Origin: JAXHMM01 sp964528445 | GTDB taxonomy: Bacteria; Bacteroidota; Rhodothermia; Balneolales; Balneolaceae | Length of the DNA: 62,399 nt | NCBI GenBank assembly: GCA_964528445.1 | Contig: CAZGSL010000010.1 | Span: 1-62,399 of the forward strand | Direction of reading: 5' to 3' | In this document: piece by piece, positions 12,712 to 22,040 of the stretch | How the letters are laid out: each line of letters starts with the position of its first letter | Numbering within the stretch: the first letter of the stretch is position 1 | The notes under the pieces: generated by a model | Told to the model about the DNA's origin: nothing | Seen by the model: only the letters and a program-made list of their open reading frames with translations | Databases searched by the model: none | Program-made: the position numbers and the translations under genes

Positions 12712-13257
12712 TTACACTTCGATGGTGAACGGCACCCTGACGGTATCCCAGTGGAGGACGCATTCGGCCGATTCGTTGGAGAGGTTCCGGAAATAGATCA
12801 TGAACCATTCACGCATGGAAGCCTCTTCGGGCGTGGTTGTGACCCTCAGCACATCCTCGGCCACATCGTACTCGGTACCCCAGGAGAGCTTGGCGTTGAA
12901 GATGATGGTCCACTCCTCCTGGCCGGGGATGGTGTAGAGGGAGTAGGTGCCGGCGGGGAGGGTTTCTCCCTCAATCGTTACGTCGTCGGAGAAGGTGATG
13001 GCGGTCGATTCGTTGGCGCCCGTTCTCCATACCTCCCCATAGGCTTCCAGTCCGCCGAAAACATCCCGTCCCTTGACACCGGGCCGGCCGTAGGTGATGG
13101 TCACCACGGTGGTGCCGATGGTCTGGCTGACCGTGGCGTTCGGGCTGGACCGCGGCTGCTCGTTGCCACGTTCCTGGGCAACGGCTTCCGTCTGGGGTCC
13201 TATTACCATGAATCCGGCGAGTGTCAGCGTAACTAACAGGGAGAGTAGCTTATTCAT
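12712..13257 (-). CDS. DUF2911 family secreted protein
   Basis: Exported protein of 181 residues and unknown biochemical role. A signal peptide covers about residues 1-28 (MNKLLSLLVTLTLAGFMVIG, then AVAQ). The mature part matches the DUF2911 pattern common in Bacteroidota and relatives: ITYGRPGVKGRDVFGGL, then EVWRTGANESTAITFSDDV, then LPAGTYSLYTIPG. These segments suggest a compact beta-rich domain. It is followed by a clear terminator, so it appears to be transcribed alone. The family is confidently recognised; no function should be assigned. Confidence 0.85.
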   Translation of the reverse strand: MNKLLSLLVTLTLAGFMVIGPQTEAVAQERGNEQPRSSPNATVSQTIGTTVVTITYGRPGVKGRDVFGGLEAYGEVWRTGANESTAITFSDDVTIEGETLPAGTYSLYTIPGQEEWTIIFNAKLSWGTEYDVAEDVLRVTTTPEEASMREWFMIYFRNLSNESAECVLHWDTVRVPFTIEV

Positions 13258-13345
13258 AATCTCGGATTTTATTGGAATTGGTTTACCATGCTAAATAAAT
13301 CTTTAGCAATAGCAAAATTGATTTGACGTCAAAATAGTTCGCAGC

Positions 13346-14458
13346 TTAATGCTCGGGGAACATGGAACGGTCGATACCGGGGATGATCTTGAGGGCATTG
13401 CGATAGTACACTTTCCGGAGCACCTCTTCCGGCAGGTCCATCCCGTACATTTTCCAGAACGCGTGGCGCTTTCGGTAGTAGTCGAAGTATTCGTCGGCTG
13501 TTTCCAGCACCCGGAAGTAGACGTAGTACTCTTCCGGCTGCCAGGTGTCTTTGCCGAACATGATCCGGTCCTGGTATTCAATAAAAAACTTTCGGGCGAA
13601 GCGGGGCTGACGTCCGAGCTCGGCCAGTACCGCGGCGATTTCGGTATACATGTTGGGAAACTCGTCCAGCAGTTCCCCGAGGCGTCCCAGGTCGTTGCCC
13701 AGCCAGCCGAGGTGCGCGTTGATGAACGTGGTGCCGGGATGTTTCCGGAACACGTTCCACTGCTCCGACATCACCTCCTCCCAGGAAGGATACTCGTCGG
13801 GGTCGCGATGGCGGTCGGGAAACTGTACCATCTCCAGCCAGCGCTCGTTGTACTTGTCGACCGGCTCCCAGAAAACGGCGGGCTCGCCGGTATGTATCAG
13901 TACGGGAATGCCCAGATCCCCGCACTTTTCCCAGATGGGATCCAGCCGGGGGTCGTCGGTAGGAATCCGATTGCCGTCCACGTCGGTGGCCGTCAATCCC
14001 AGGTTCTTGAATATCTTCAGTCCCTGGGCGCCGTTCTCCACGTCCTCCTCAAGCTGCCGCACGGCCTCCTCGGTCCAGCCGGGTGAACCGAATCCCTCAA
14101 AATCAAGATTGGCGAATACCAGGAAGCGGCCCGGCGCCTGCTCGCGCACGTTCTCCACCGACGCCTGAAGGCGCTCCCCGCTGCCTCCGCTGAGATTGAC
14201 CATCACGGCCATGTTCAGCGAGTCCATCTCAGCGGCAATGCCGGCCAGGTCCGCGTTGTCCGAGGACATGCGCCACTGGTGATTGTGCACGTCAACAAAG
14301 GGGAATTGCGCCCGGTGCACCGGGTTTTCGGGGACGACCAGGGTGGAGACGGGGTCGTATTCGCGGAAACTCATGGTGGTGTCGGCCTGGGCGGCCAGGC
14401 CGGCGGGGACCAGCATGAGAAGGACGACGGAGAGGGTCAGCAGGCTGCTACATTTCAT
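13346..14458 (-). CDS. Secreted amidohydrolase_2 family TIM-barrel hydrolase
   Basis: Predicted exported metal-dependent hydrolase of about 370 residues. The frame is open from an ATG at 14482. I prefer the ATG at 14458 because it starts directly at a classical signal peptide (MKCSSLLTLSVVLLML, ending GLAAQA). The barrel begins with VDVHNHQW, which supplies the first histidines of an amidohydrolase metal site. ILIHTGEPAVFW-like and FINAHLGWLG segments follow with further histidines, and FGKDTWQ carries the late Asp region. Relatives include decarboxylases and lactonases, so the reaction is unknown. Export is unusual for the superfamily but common in this group of bacteria. Confidence 0.8.
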   Translation of the reverse strand: MKCSSLLTLSVVLLMLVPAGLAAQADTTMSFREYDPVSTLVVPENPVHRAQFPFVDVHNHQWRMSSDNADLAGIAAEMDSLNMAVMVNLSGGSGERLQASVENVREQAPGRFLVFANLDFEGFGSPGWTEEAVRQLEEDVENGAQGLKIFKNLGLTATDVDGNRIPTDDPRLDPIWEKCGDLGIPVLIHTGEPAVFWEPVDKYNERWLEMVQFPDRHRDPDEYPSWEEVMSEQWNVFRKHPGTTFINAHLGWLGNDLGRLGELLDEFPNMYTEIAAVLAELGRQPRFARKFFIEYQDRIMFGKDTWQPEEYYVYFRVLETADEYFDYYRKRHAFWKMYGMDLPEEVLRKVYYRNALKIIPGIDRSMFPEH

Positions 14459-14686
14459 GGCGGTATGTTGGTTCGGAATCAAACGCTAACATAAAGGATA
14501 GAAAGGAGAATCATCAGAAGGTGCACCAAATCCCCGGAAATTACAACTATTCACTACTATTAGGGGATTTTAATCTCGGGAGTTCCGGCGGTGCCGGACG
14601 AAAGGGAGTGGAAAGGAGTGGCCCTGCCGGGAAAGGGTGTGCGAGGGGCGCCCGCACTGGCGTCATGGGAAAAGAGAGGTAGGCTC

Positions 14687-15412
14687 CTATGAGCCGAGGA
14701 GACGCTCTTCGGCATAATCGAGCAGTCCCTGTGCGCTCTCGCGGATGATTTTCAGATACTCGACCGCCTGCGTGGGATCTTCCTCCTCTTCCATCATGTG
14801 GCTGCCGGTGATGATGGCCGCAACGGGGTTGCGGATATCGTGGGCCACTTTGCGGATGTTTTTGCGGGCGGCAGCCGCCTCCTCCTCCAGCTTCCGGTTC
14901 CTGCGTATCATGTCCAGTTCCTTTGCGATGCCTTGGGCGATAATTTCCAGCTGTTCGAGAGTCTGTTCATCAAATCCCGGCGCATCCCTGTTCAAAAGGC
15001 AGAGGGTGCCCGCTGTCTTCCGCTCGTCTGAGGACACGATGGGGAGCCCAAGGTAGTAACGCAGGTTCGGGTCGTTTTTCACAAAAGAGCGTTCACAGAA
15101 GCGAGGATCCTCCGAAAGGTCCTCTATCTCCAGCATGTCCCCTTCCGGGGAGGTCTCCGAGCATATTCGATCATCCCACGGCAGCGGCCTCGTGTTTTCG
15201 CTGCGGGCCCGTGTCAGGGGATGGTTCTCCTGGAGGTGAATGGAGACATACTCCACGCCGCTTGTCGCTTTCGCCAGCCTGACAAAATGTTCCAGGGAAT
15301 AATCTTTTGGCGTGCCGCTTCCATTCAGGCGGGAGGGCACCTTTGCCTTTTTCCCGGCCGGAGGCCGGTATCTCTTTTGCAGTGCTTCCATGGTCCTTCC
15401 TCTTAGTTTCAA
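14687..15412 (-). CDS. GAF-HisKA protein lacking a kinase ATPase domain
   Basis: Cytoplasmic protein of 241 residues. A GAF domain (about residues 35-165, with RYYLGLPIVSSDERKTAGTL) senses an unknown ligand. It is followed by a coiled linker and a HisKA dimerisation helix pair with an intact H-box (KVAHDIRNPVAA, about residue 190). The gene stops about 35 residues after the H-box, so the HATPase domain of a normal histidine kinase is absent. The downstream 200 bases contain no remnant of it. It could be phosphorylated in trans, act as a phosphotransfer or dimerisation partner, or be a degraded kinase. An internal ATG near 15391 is an alternative start. No response regulator is adjacent. Confidence 0.75.
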   Translation of the reverse strand: MKLRGRTMEALQKRYRPPAGKKAKVPSRLNGSGTPKDYSLEHFVRLAKATSGVEYVSIHLQENHPLTRARSENTRPLPWDDRICSETSPEGDMLEIEDLSEDPRFCERSFVKNDPNLRYYLGLPIVSSDERKTAGTLCLLNRDAPGFDEQTLEQLEIIAQGIAKELDMIRRNRKLEEEAAAARKNIRKVAHDIRNPVAAIITGSHMMEEEEDPTQAVEYLKIIRESAQGLLDYAEERLLGS

Positions 15413-15590
15413 CTCTTTTTTAATATATTAAGAAATTCTAATCTTCTCTAATTTTTTCTAACGGTCGGCGATGGGGGTGGTCCCTGTGGTCAGGACGGAA
15501 TCATGTTTTGGGACGGGTTGTACTGCCCACACTGCGGCAGGGCATGGGAGGAGAAACAGGCTGCGCAGCGGAGCCGGGAAAGAAGGGGGA

Positions 15591-16229
15591 TCAGTTTTTA
15601 ATCAGTTCCGGAAAATCACGGCGGAGCTTTTTCAGTTTGGGGGCGATAACGACCTGGCAGTATCCGGCATTCGGATTGTTCTCGTAGTAGTCCTGGTGGT
15701 AGTTTTCCGCCCGGTAAAAATTCTCCAGCGGCTCAATTTCCGTCACGATGGGATCTTCCCACAGGTCTGAGGCATCGGTCTCCCTGAGAGATTGTTCGGC
15801 CGCCTGCCTCTGCTCTTCGTTGTGGTAGAAGATGACCGATCGGTACTGGGGACCTACGTCTGCTCCCTGCCGGTTGGGCGTGGTGGGATTGTGCGTGTGC
15901 CAGAAGACGGTCAGAAGCTGCTCATAAGAGATAATATCCGGGTCGTAGGTCAGCCGCGCAACTTCGGCGTGACCGGTGGTGCCGGTGGTGACCTGTTGGT
16001 AGGTCGGGTCGTCTACATGACCGCCCGCGTAGCCCGCGATCACCTGCTCCACTCCTTTCAGCTCTTCGAATACCGCTTCCACGCACCAGAAGCATCCCGC
16101 TCCGAAGGTTGCCTCTTCCATATTTTCACCGGTCATTTCTTCCTCTTGCGAACTGTCCCCCTGGGCCCGCAGTTCCTGCGCCCCCAATAGGAGTGTCATG
16201 CCCGCAAGCAGGGTAATTGCTGTTTTCAT
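15591..16229 (-). CDS. msrA: Exported peptide-methionine (S)-S-oxide reductase
   Basis: Repairs oxidised methionine by reducing the S-epimer of methionine sulfoxide. The 212-residue protein carries a signal peptide (about residues 1-23, ending ELRAQG), so it should work outside the cytoplasm. The catalytic GCFWC motif places the active cysteine at Cys46. The following EAVFEELKGVEQVIAGYAGG and TGHAEV segments are characteristic of MsrA. It has no fused MsrB domain and no neighbouring msrB. It lies in a run of exported proteins on the same strand, with gaps large enough for separate promoters. Confidence 0.93.
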   Translation of the reverse strand: MKTAITLLAGMTLLLGAQELRAQGDSSQEEEMTGENMEEATFGAGCFWCVEAVFEELKGVEQVIAGYAGGHVDDPTYQQVTTGTTGHAEVARLTYDPDIISYEQLLTVFWHTHNPTTPNRQGADVGPQYRSVIFYHNEEQRQAAEQSLRETDASDLWEDPIVTEIEPLENFYRAENYHQDYYENNPNAGYCQVVIAPKLKKLRRDFPELIKN

Positions 16230-16317
16230 GGCATACCATTCAATCTATTTGGGACGCCATTCGTTCGATTCATGACCGAAATTTTCAGGAGGAGAAAGCC
16301 CATCTCCCGGGCTTTCC

Positions 16318-19300
16318 CTAGTTCCATCCCTCCGTCTCGTCTGCGCGTCGCCAGATTACCGGCGGAGGGGGCTCCTTCATGAGCTCAACGTTCTGCGTTT
16401 CGAGCAGTCGCAGGGCTTCCTGGACCGCCCGCTCCAGCTGGGGATCCCCTCCGGAAATCACCTGGGCGGGATCCTGCCGGACCGCAATGTCGGGGGCGAC
16501 TCCCTCACCCTCCACGGCCCACTCTCCGTCGGCGTCAATAAATCCGCCGCGCGGGGCGACCATTCCTCCCCCGTCAATAAAGGAGGGGGTGTCCCACGTC
16601 CCCACCAGTCCGCCCCAGGTGCGGGTACCGACCAGGGGACCGATTTCCTGGTCGCGGAACATGTAGGGCAGCAGGTCGCCGCCCGAGCCGGCCCGCTCGT
16701 TGATTACCATCACTTTGGGACCCCAGAGCCCGGCCATCGGCGTGGTGAAAGGCGGGTACTTGTCCCCCGCCTTGCTGTTGAAGTAGCCCATCAGCTCGCG
16801 GTCCATCACGTCGATCATATAGTCGGCCGCCGATCCGCCGCCGTTGTTCCGTTCGTCGATTACCACCCCGTCTTTGTGCTGCTGGGCGAAGTAGTAGCGG
16901 TTGAAGTAAGAGTAGCCTCCGTTCCCCGTGTTGGGGAGCCAGACGTAGGCCAGGCGGCCGTCGGACATCTCCTCCACCTTGCGGCGGTTGGATTCCACCC
17001 AGGCCATAGTGCGCAGCTGGGATTCGCTTCCGACAGGTACCACCTCCACGTTACGCGCCCCTTCCATATCCGGGGAGTCGTTCACGGTAAGAATGGTATT
17101 GCGCCCGTCGGTCCCCTCCAGCAGTTCAAACGGATTCTGCGAGGTGTCGAGGGATTCCCCGTTGATGGCCAGCAGGTAGTCGCCTTCCTGCACGTCCACG
17201 CCCGGAGCGGCCAGGGGTGCCTCCAGGCCGGGATTCCAGTCCTCGCCCGTAAAGATGCGGGCGAAACGGTAGCGGCCGTTCGCCGCCTCCAGGTTGGCTC
17301 CAAGGTAGCCCACGTCAACATCCTCCACATCCGGGAAGTCGCCTCCGCCGGTGTAAGAGTGGCCCACCGAGATCTCTCCCCCCAGGATGTCGATGAGGTA
17401 GTTCATGTCGGACCGGTGGCGGACATGGTCCACCCAGGGCCGGTACCACTCGTAGATCTGCTGCCATGGGGCACCGTGTTCGTTGTCTACGTAGAGGAAA
17501 TCACGCTGAAAACGCCATCCCTCCGTGAAAATCTGTTCGTACTCCTGCTTCGGATTCACACGCACCTGTATGTCGTCGATGTCGAGAGCTCCGTCGCCGG
17601 ACTCCTTCGGTCCCCCGCTCGTGGAGACGATGCCCCAGGTACCGCCGCTGCGGTAGAGCAGGGAGCCCCGGTCGTGCGACACCACGACGTCCTGGGCGCC
17701 GCTGAGAAAGTCGATCGACTCGCGTTCCTCCACACTGTACCGCATCAGGGAGGATCCCTCCTGGTAGAATACATGGTTTTCGGGGCCGGACACCAGTCCC
17801 GAGTATTCGCTCTCGGGAATATCTACCGCGACAATGCGGTCCATGATATTCTCTGGATCGATGACTACCTCTTCTCCGTCTTCCTGCTCGTCCGTCTCCT
17901 CGTCGGACGTCTGCTCTTCGGCTGGCTCCTCGTCGCTTTGCGGCAGGAAGGGGGAGGGGGTGTCTTCCGCCAGCAGTGCGATGTAGAGTCCGTAGGTAGT
18001 GGACCGCTCGTAGGAGCTCATGTCCAGCCATCCGGTGTTCAGCCCGAAATCGGTACTGGCGAGGAAATAGAGATATTTCCCGTTCTCGTCCCATACCGGA
18101 TCGATCGCGTCGGCCATGCCGTCGGTGAGCTGGTGGGTCTCCCCGCTCTCCACGTTATGTACCTTGATCACGCGATACTGGCTCTCCAGACGCTTGGCAT
18201 AGGCGATCCACTGCCCGTCGGGCGACCAGACCGGGTTCATCGAACGGGTGGGATCGGCGTACCCGTCGGTGTCCACATGGGTGGCTTCGCCCGACTCGAC
18301 GTCGACATACCAGAGACGGTAATGGGTGTCGGTGTAGGCGATGTGATCACCGTCGGGCGACCATGTAGGCTGGAAAAAGAAGCTCGGTTCCGGAAGTTCA
18401 ACCGCCCTGGGCTCATCCATCCCGCGCTGGCCGGCCAGGTAGAGCTGATACTCTCCCGAGGCGTCGGAAAACCAGGCCACGGTCTGTCCGTCGGGCGACC
18501 AGACCGGGTAACGGTCGGCTGCTCCGCTGCTCTCCGAAAGGTTGCGGAAGGAGCCGTGCTCACGGGGTACGGTCACGATTTCGCCTCGGTGCTGGAAGGC
18601 CGCACGCTGTCCCGTGGGAGAGATGGCGGGGTTGTCCAGGTCGAACGCCGAAGCCTCGACGTAGCGGGGACGCGCCCACGTCATGTCCCCTTTCACGTTG
18701 ATGACAATCTGTTCGTGGCTGCCGGTTTGCGGGTCCAGCTCGTAAAGGTATCCGCCGTTCTCATAGACGATGATCCCGTCCCCGGCGTCCAGGTGCTTGA
18801 CGTCAAACTGCGAGTGGAAGGTCCGCTGCTGGAGTTCGTCGGTATCGGGATCGTAGGACCAGACGTTGTTGGTGAAGTCTCGTTCCGAAAGAAAATAAAC
18901 CTCGCCGCCCAGCCAGACCGGGTCCGTATGGCGCTCCCGGTTGGCCCGCGGGGTGGTCTCCAGCGTGTGGTCGTCGCGGTCCACGATCCAGATCGGCTTG
19001 GCCTGTCCGCCGCGGTAGTTTCTCCATTCAGGGTCCCAGAACGCCACCGGCTGATAGGCTACGCGCTCGCCGTCGGGAGAGATCTCCCCTGCCGCCGCCC
19101 GGGGAATCTCGAGGGCCTGCGGCATGCCTCCCTCAAGCGAGACCTGGTAGAAGGTGGTGGATTCCGTGGGGTGACCTTCCCTTCCGGAAACGAAAAGCAC
19201 GCTCTCCCCGTCGGGCGTCCAGCCGGTAACCTGGTCGGACCCTCCGTGCCAGGTCAGCCGTGTGGCTTCCCCGCCCTCCGCCGGAATGACATAGACATCG

Positions 19301-19581
19301 GTATTTCCCTCGTATTCGGCGGTAAAGGCGATCATGGATCCGTCCGGCGAAAAGTGGGGAGAGGACTCTCCTCCCACGTGGCTGGTCAGGCGCCGGGCAT
19401 CCCCGCCCTCTCGGTCGGTGATCCAGAGATCGTTCGCATAGACAAAGACCAGGTGGTCCTGGCTGACGGTTGGTTCCCTCACCAGGCGCGTGCCGCGGTC
19501 CTGCGCGAGGGCCTCGCCGGCGGTGGATAGTGCCATTAAAAAGATGATTCCCCAGGAGAAGATGTGAGCGAGCTTATTCAT
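16318..19581 (-). CDS. Secreted tricorn-like protease with beta-propeller, PDZ and S41 domains
   Basis: Large exported serine protease of 1,087 residues. A signal peptide (residues 1-26, ending ALAQD) is followed by about 600 residues of beta-propeller repeats. Motifs such as HFSPDG, WSPDG and GWTPDG recur many times. A Glu-rich loop lies near residue 550. A PDZ-like domain (about 770-860, GVDVQEGDYLLAINGE) precedes an S41 peptidase domain. There the nucleophile is in NERAGSGGD, about Ser964, with RNNGGG upstream. This matches tricorn protease homologues, which degrade peptides. Export means it probably acts in the periplasm rather than downstream of a proteasome. It is monocistronic, with gaps on both sides. 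Confidence 0.9.
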   Translation of the reverse strand: MNKLAHIFSWGIIFLMALSTAGEALAQDRGTRLVREPTVSQDHLVFVYANDLWITDREGGDARRLTSHVGGESSPHFSPDGSMIAFTAEYEGNTDVYVIPAEGGEATRLTWHGGSDQVTGWTPDGESVLFVSGREGHPTESTTFYQVSLEGGMPQALEIPRAAAGEISPDGERVAYQPVAFWDPEWRNYRGGQAKPIWIVDRDDHTLETTPRANRERHTDPVWLGGEVYFLSERDFTNNVWSYDPDTDELQQRTFHSQFDVKHLDAGDGIIVYENGGYLYELDPQTGSHEQIVINVKGDMTWARPRYVEASAFDLDNPAISPTGQRAAFQHRGEIVTVPREHGSFRNLSESSGAADRYPVWSPDGQTVAWFSDASGEYQLYLAGQRGMDEPRAVELPEPSFFFQPTWSPDGDHIAYTDTHYRLWYVDVESGEATHVDTDGYADPTRSMNPVWSPDGQWIAYAKRLESQYRVIKVHNVESGETHQLTDGMADAIDPVWDENGKYLYFLASTDFGLNTGWLDMSSYERSTTYGLYIALLAEDTPSPFLPQSDEEPAEEQTSDEETDEQEDGEEVVIDPENIMDRIVAVDIPESEYSGLVSGPENHVFYQEGSSLMRYSVEERESIDFLSGAQDVVVSHDRGSLLYRSGGTWGIVSTSGGPKESGDGALDIDDIQVRVNPKQEYEQIFTEGWRFQRDFLYVDNEHGAPWQQIYEWYRPWVDHVRHRSDMNYLIDILGGEISVGHSYTGGGDFPDVEDVDVGYLGANLEAANGRYRFARIFTGEDWNPGLEAPLAAPGVDVQEGDYLLAINGESLDTSQNPFELLEGTDGRNTILTVNDSPDMEGARNVEVVPVGSESQLRTMAWVESNRRKVEEMSDGRLAYVWLPNTGNGGYSYFNRYYFAQQHKDGVVIDERNNGGGSAADYMIDVMDRELMGYFNSKAGDKYPPFTTPMAGLWGPKVMVINERAGSGGDLLPYMFRDQEIGPLVGTRTWGGLVGTWDTPSFIDGGGMVAPRGGFIDADGEWAVEGEGVAPDIAVRQDPAQVISGGDPQLERAVQEALRLLETQNVELMKEPPPPVIWRRADETEGWN

Positions 19582-19805
19582 GGTATCCGCAGATATGGAT
19601 TTGAAGTGATGTATACTGTTGTGTTCATACGGGCAGGCGGTTTATGTCCCATCCTGTTTTTCTGATCCCGCAACTATATACGGCATCAATTTAACAGACT
19701 CAGGCAAAAAGGCAATATTCGCTTAGCATTTCAGACCTAAATGATTATAATATCAGGTCACCGGGAAGGTTGGGCCCGGAATTTGTAACGCCGAAGGGGT
19801 GCTTT

Positions 19806-22004
19806 ATGGTTGCCAAAAAGAGCTCGGGGAATGGGGATGGGCGAAACGAAGGCCGCTATCAGTCGCTGGTGCAGTCTGTCAACGGTATCTTCTGGGAAAG
19901 CCGCGCCGATACCTTCGAATTCACCTATGTGAGTCCGCAGTGCGAGGAAATTCTGGGATACCCGCCTTCCGATTGGATCGGGGACCCCTCGTTCTGGAAA
20001 GAGCATATCCATCCGGATGACCGGGAACGGGCGGTGCGGTACTGCCATCAGAAAGCCAGGAAGGGCGAAAATCACACTTTTGAATACCGCATGATGGCCA
20101 GCGACGGGGAGGTGGTATGGCTGAGGGATACCGTGACCGTAATTCAGGAGGGGGGAGAGCCCGTTCTTTTGAGGGGTGTGATGACCGACATCACCGAGAT
20201 CAAGGAGGCCGAACGGGAGAAGGAGCGGGAGCGCAGGGACAAGGAGGCGCTTATCAACGGCACAAGCGATCTTATCTGGAGTGTGGCCCCGGACATGACC
20301 CTGATGGCCGCTAACGAAGCATTTATTGATGCGAACGAAAAACTGATGGGCGTCCGCCTTGCCTTCGGCGATGAGGTGCTACGGGGGGACAAGGTAGGAG
20401 AGGAGGAGGCCGCGCGGTGGGAGCGGTACTATCGCCGGGTATTCGAGGGAGAATCCTTCACCGTTCAGAATATCCCCCTCAACCTGGAGGAGGTCACCTG
20501 GTGGGAAACCAGTTTCAATCCCATTCGGGAGGGCGACCGGATCGTGGGGGCTGCCTGTTTCTCGCGGAATATCACCGAGCAAAAGATGGCGCAGGAGGAG
20601 ATACGGAAGGCCAAGGAACGCTACGACACCGTCTCCCGGGCCACCAACGATATTATATGGGACTGGGACCTGGAAAGCGGCCGGATCCGATGGAACCAGA
20701 CCCTCGTGGAGATATTGGGTTACGATACGAAACGGACCTCTGTCGACTGGTGGGAGGAGCATCTTCATCCGGAAGACCGGGAACGGGTGGTGGAGAAGAT
20801 TCACCGCTATATCGAGGAGGGCAGGGAGAAATGGGACGACGAGTACCGGTTCCGCTGCTCCGACGGAGGTTTCCGGTATATTTACGACCGTGGCTACCTC
20901 GTATTCGACGAACAGGACGAGGCTGTTCGGATGATCGGGTCGATGCAGGATATCACCGAGCGAAAAGAGTACGAACAGCAGCTTGAACAGCTCTCGCTGG
21001 TGGCCTCAAAAACCACCGACGTTATTGTAATAACCGACGCGGACGACCGCATTACCTGGGTGAACAAGGCGTTCGAAGAGCTGACGGGATACACCTTCGA
21101 GGAAGCGGCCGGGGAGAACCCGGGGGACTTGCTGCAGGGCCCGGATACCGATCCGGAAACCGTAAAACGCCTGGCCTCGGCGGTGGGAAACCGGGAATCC
21201 ATCCAGGAAGTCATTCTGAATTATACCAAGGAGGGTGAGAAGTACTGGCTGGATATGACCATCAATCCCATATTCAACGAGGAGGGTGAGTGCACCGATT
21301 TTATCGCCATTGAGAAGGATGTCACCGAACAGAAGGAGCACGAGGAGCGGATAAGGGACGCCCTGAAGGAGAAGGAGACCCTGCTGGCGGAGATCCACCA
21401 CCGTGTGAAAAACAATCTGGCCGTGGTCTCCGGCATGATGCAGCTGCAGGCTTACGAGGAACAGGACCAGGAGATTCGAAGCAAGCTTCTGGACAGCGTG
21501 GTTCGCATCGGATCGATGGCGGCGATTCACGAACAACTCTACCAGTCCAACAGCTTCTCCCAGCTGAACTTCTCGGAAAATCTGAAAAACCTGATTCGCA
21601 ATGTCATCGACACCATCCAGAATCAGGTGGAGGTGGAGGTCGAATTTGAGCTGGATCCGCTGAATCTTAACGTGAACCAGGCCATTCCGGGCTCTCTTAT
21701 TGTCAACGAAGTGGTGACAAACAGCATGAAGCACGCTTTCCGCGGCCGGGATCACGGCCTGATCCGCGTTTCGCTCCGGGAAGAGGATAATAATATCCGG
21801 CTTTTCGTATCGGACGACGGGGTGGGGCTTCCCGAAGGTTTTGAAACGGAGGAGAGCCAGACCCTCGGACTGAACCTGATCGATACCCTGGCGGATCAGC
21901 TTGAGGCGGAGTATCGCTACGAATCCGCGGAGGAGGGGTGCGAATTCAGCCTGACGTTTGAGAAATCCGAGCTCAAGGGTATCGGGAGCCTCCAGATCGA
22001 ATAA
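19806..22004 (+). CDS. Multi-PAS sensor histidine kinase with HisKA_2 domain
   Basis: Soluble sensor kinase of about 732 residues with no membrane segment. Four PAS-type domains are visible from the repeated YxxLV/GRIRW starts and the repeated PAC endings such as VMTDITEIKE, RNITEQK, MQDITERKEYE and KDVTEQKEHE. A HisKA_2 domain follows with EIHHRVKNNL, then an ATPase domain with NEVVTNSMKHAF, SDDGVGLP and LGLNLI. This class usually signals light, redox or general stress. I prefer the ATG at 19806, which has AAGGGG about nine bases upstream, over a TTG at 19770. No response regulator is adjacent, so it is an orphan kinase. Confidence 0.9.
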   Translation: MVAKKSSGNGDGRNEGRYQSLVQSVNGIFWESRADTFEFTYVSPQCEEILGYPPSDWIGDPSFWKEHIHPDDRERAVRYCHQKARKGENHTFEYRMMASDGEVVWLRDTVTVIQEGGEPVLLRGVMTDITEIKEAEREKERERRDKEALINGTSDLIWSVAPDMTLMAANEAFIDANEKLMGVRLAFGDEVLRGDKVGEEEAARWERYYRRVFEGESFTVQNIPLNLEEVTWWETSFNPIREGDRIVGAACFSRNITEQKMAQEEIRKAKERYDTVSRATNDIIWDWDLESGRIRWNQTLVEILGYDTKRTSVDWWEEHLHPEDRERVVEKIHRYIEEGREKWDDEYRFRCSDGGFRYIYDRGYLVFDEQDEAVRMIGSMQDITERKEYEQQLEQLSLVASKTTDVIVITDADDRITWVNKAFEELTGYTFEEAAGENPGDLLQGPDTDPETVKRLASAVGNRESIQEVILNYTKEGEKYWLDMTINPIFNEEGECTDFIAIEKDVTEQKEHEERIRDALKEKETLLAEIHHRVKNNLAVVSGMMQLQAYEEQDQEIRSKLLDSVVRIGSMAAIHEQLYQSNSFSQLNFSENLKNLIRNVIDTIQNQVEVEVEFELDPLNLNVNQAIPGSLIVNEVVTNSMKHAFRGRDHGLIRVSLREEDNNIRLFVSDDGVGLPEGFETEESQTLGLNLIDTLADQLEAEYRYESAEEGCEFSLTFEKSELKGIGSLQIE

Positions 22005-22040
22005 CGTCGCATGGCGGGATCCCCTTCATGAAACCGCCCT

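Noticed and set aside
15503..15601. A 32-codon plus-strand frame with a CPHC motif
   Set aside because: It is very short, overlaps the msrA stop, has a poor ribosome site and only two zinc-binding cysteines.
18220..19270. Repeated CCGTCGGGCGACCAGAC-like words on the plus strand, suggesting a DNA repeat array
   Set aside because: They are the codons of recurring SPDG/PDG turns in the beta-propeller of the tricorn-like protease. The spacing follows protein repeats, not a CRISPR or satellite array.
16876..19530. An 884-codon open frame on the plus strand
   Set aside because: It is antisense to the tricorn-like protease gene, has no domain signature, and is explained by high GC codon bias.
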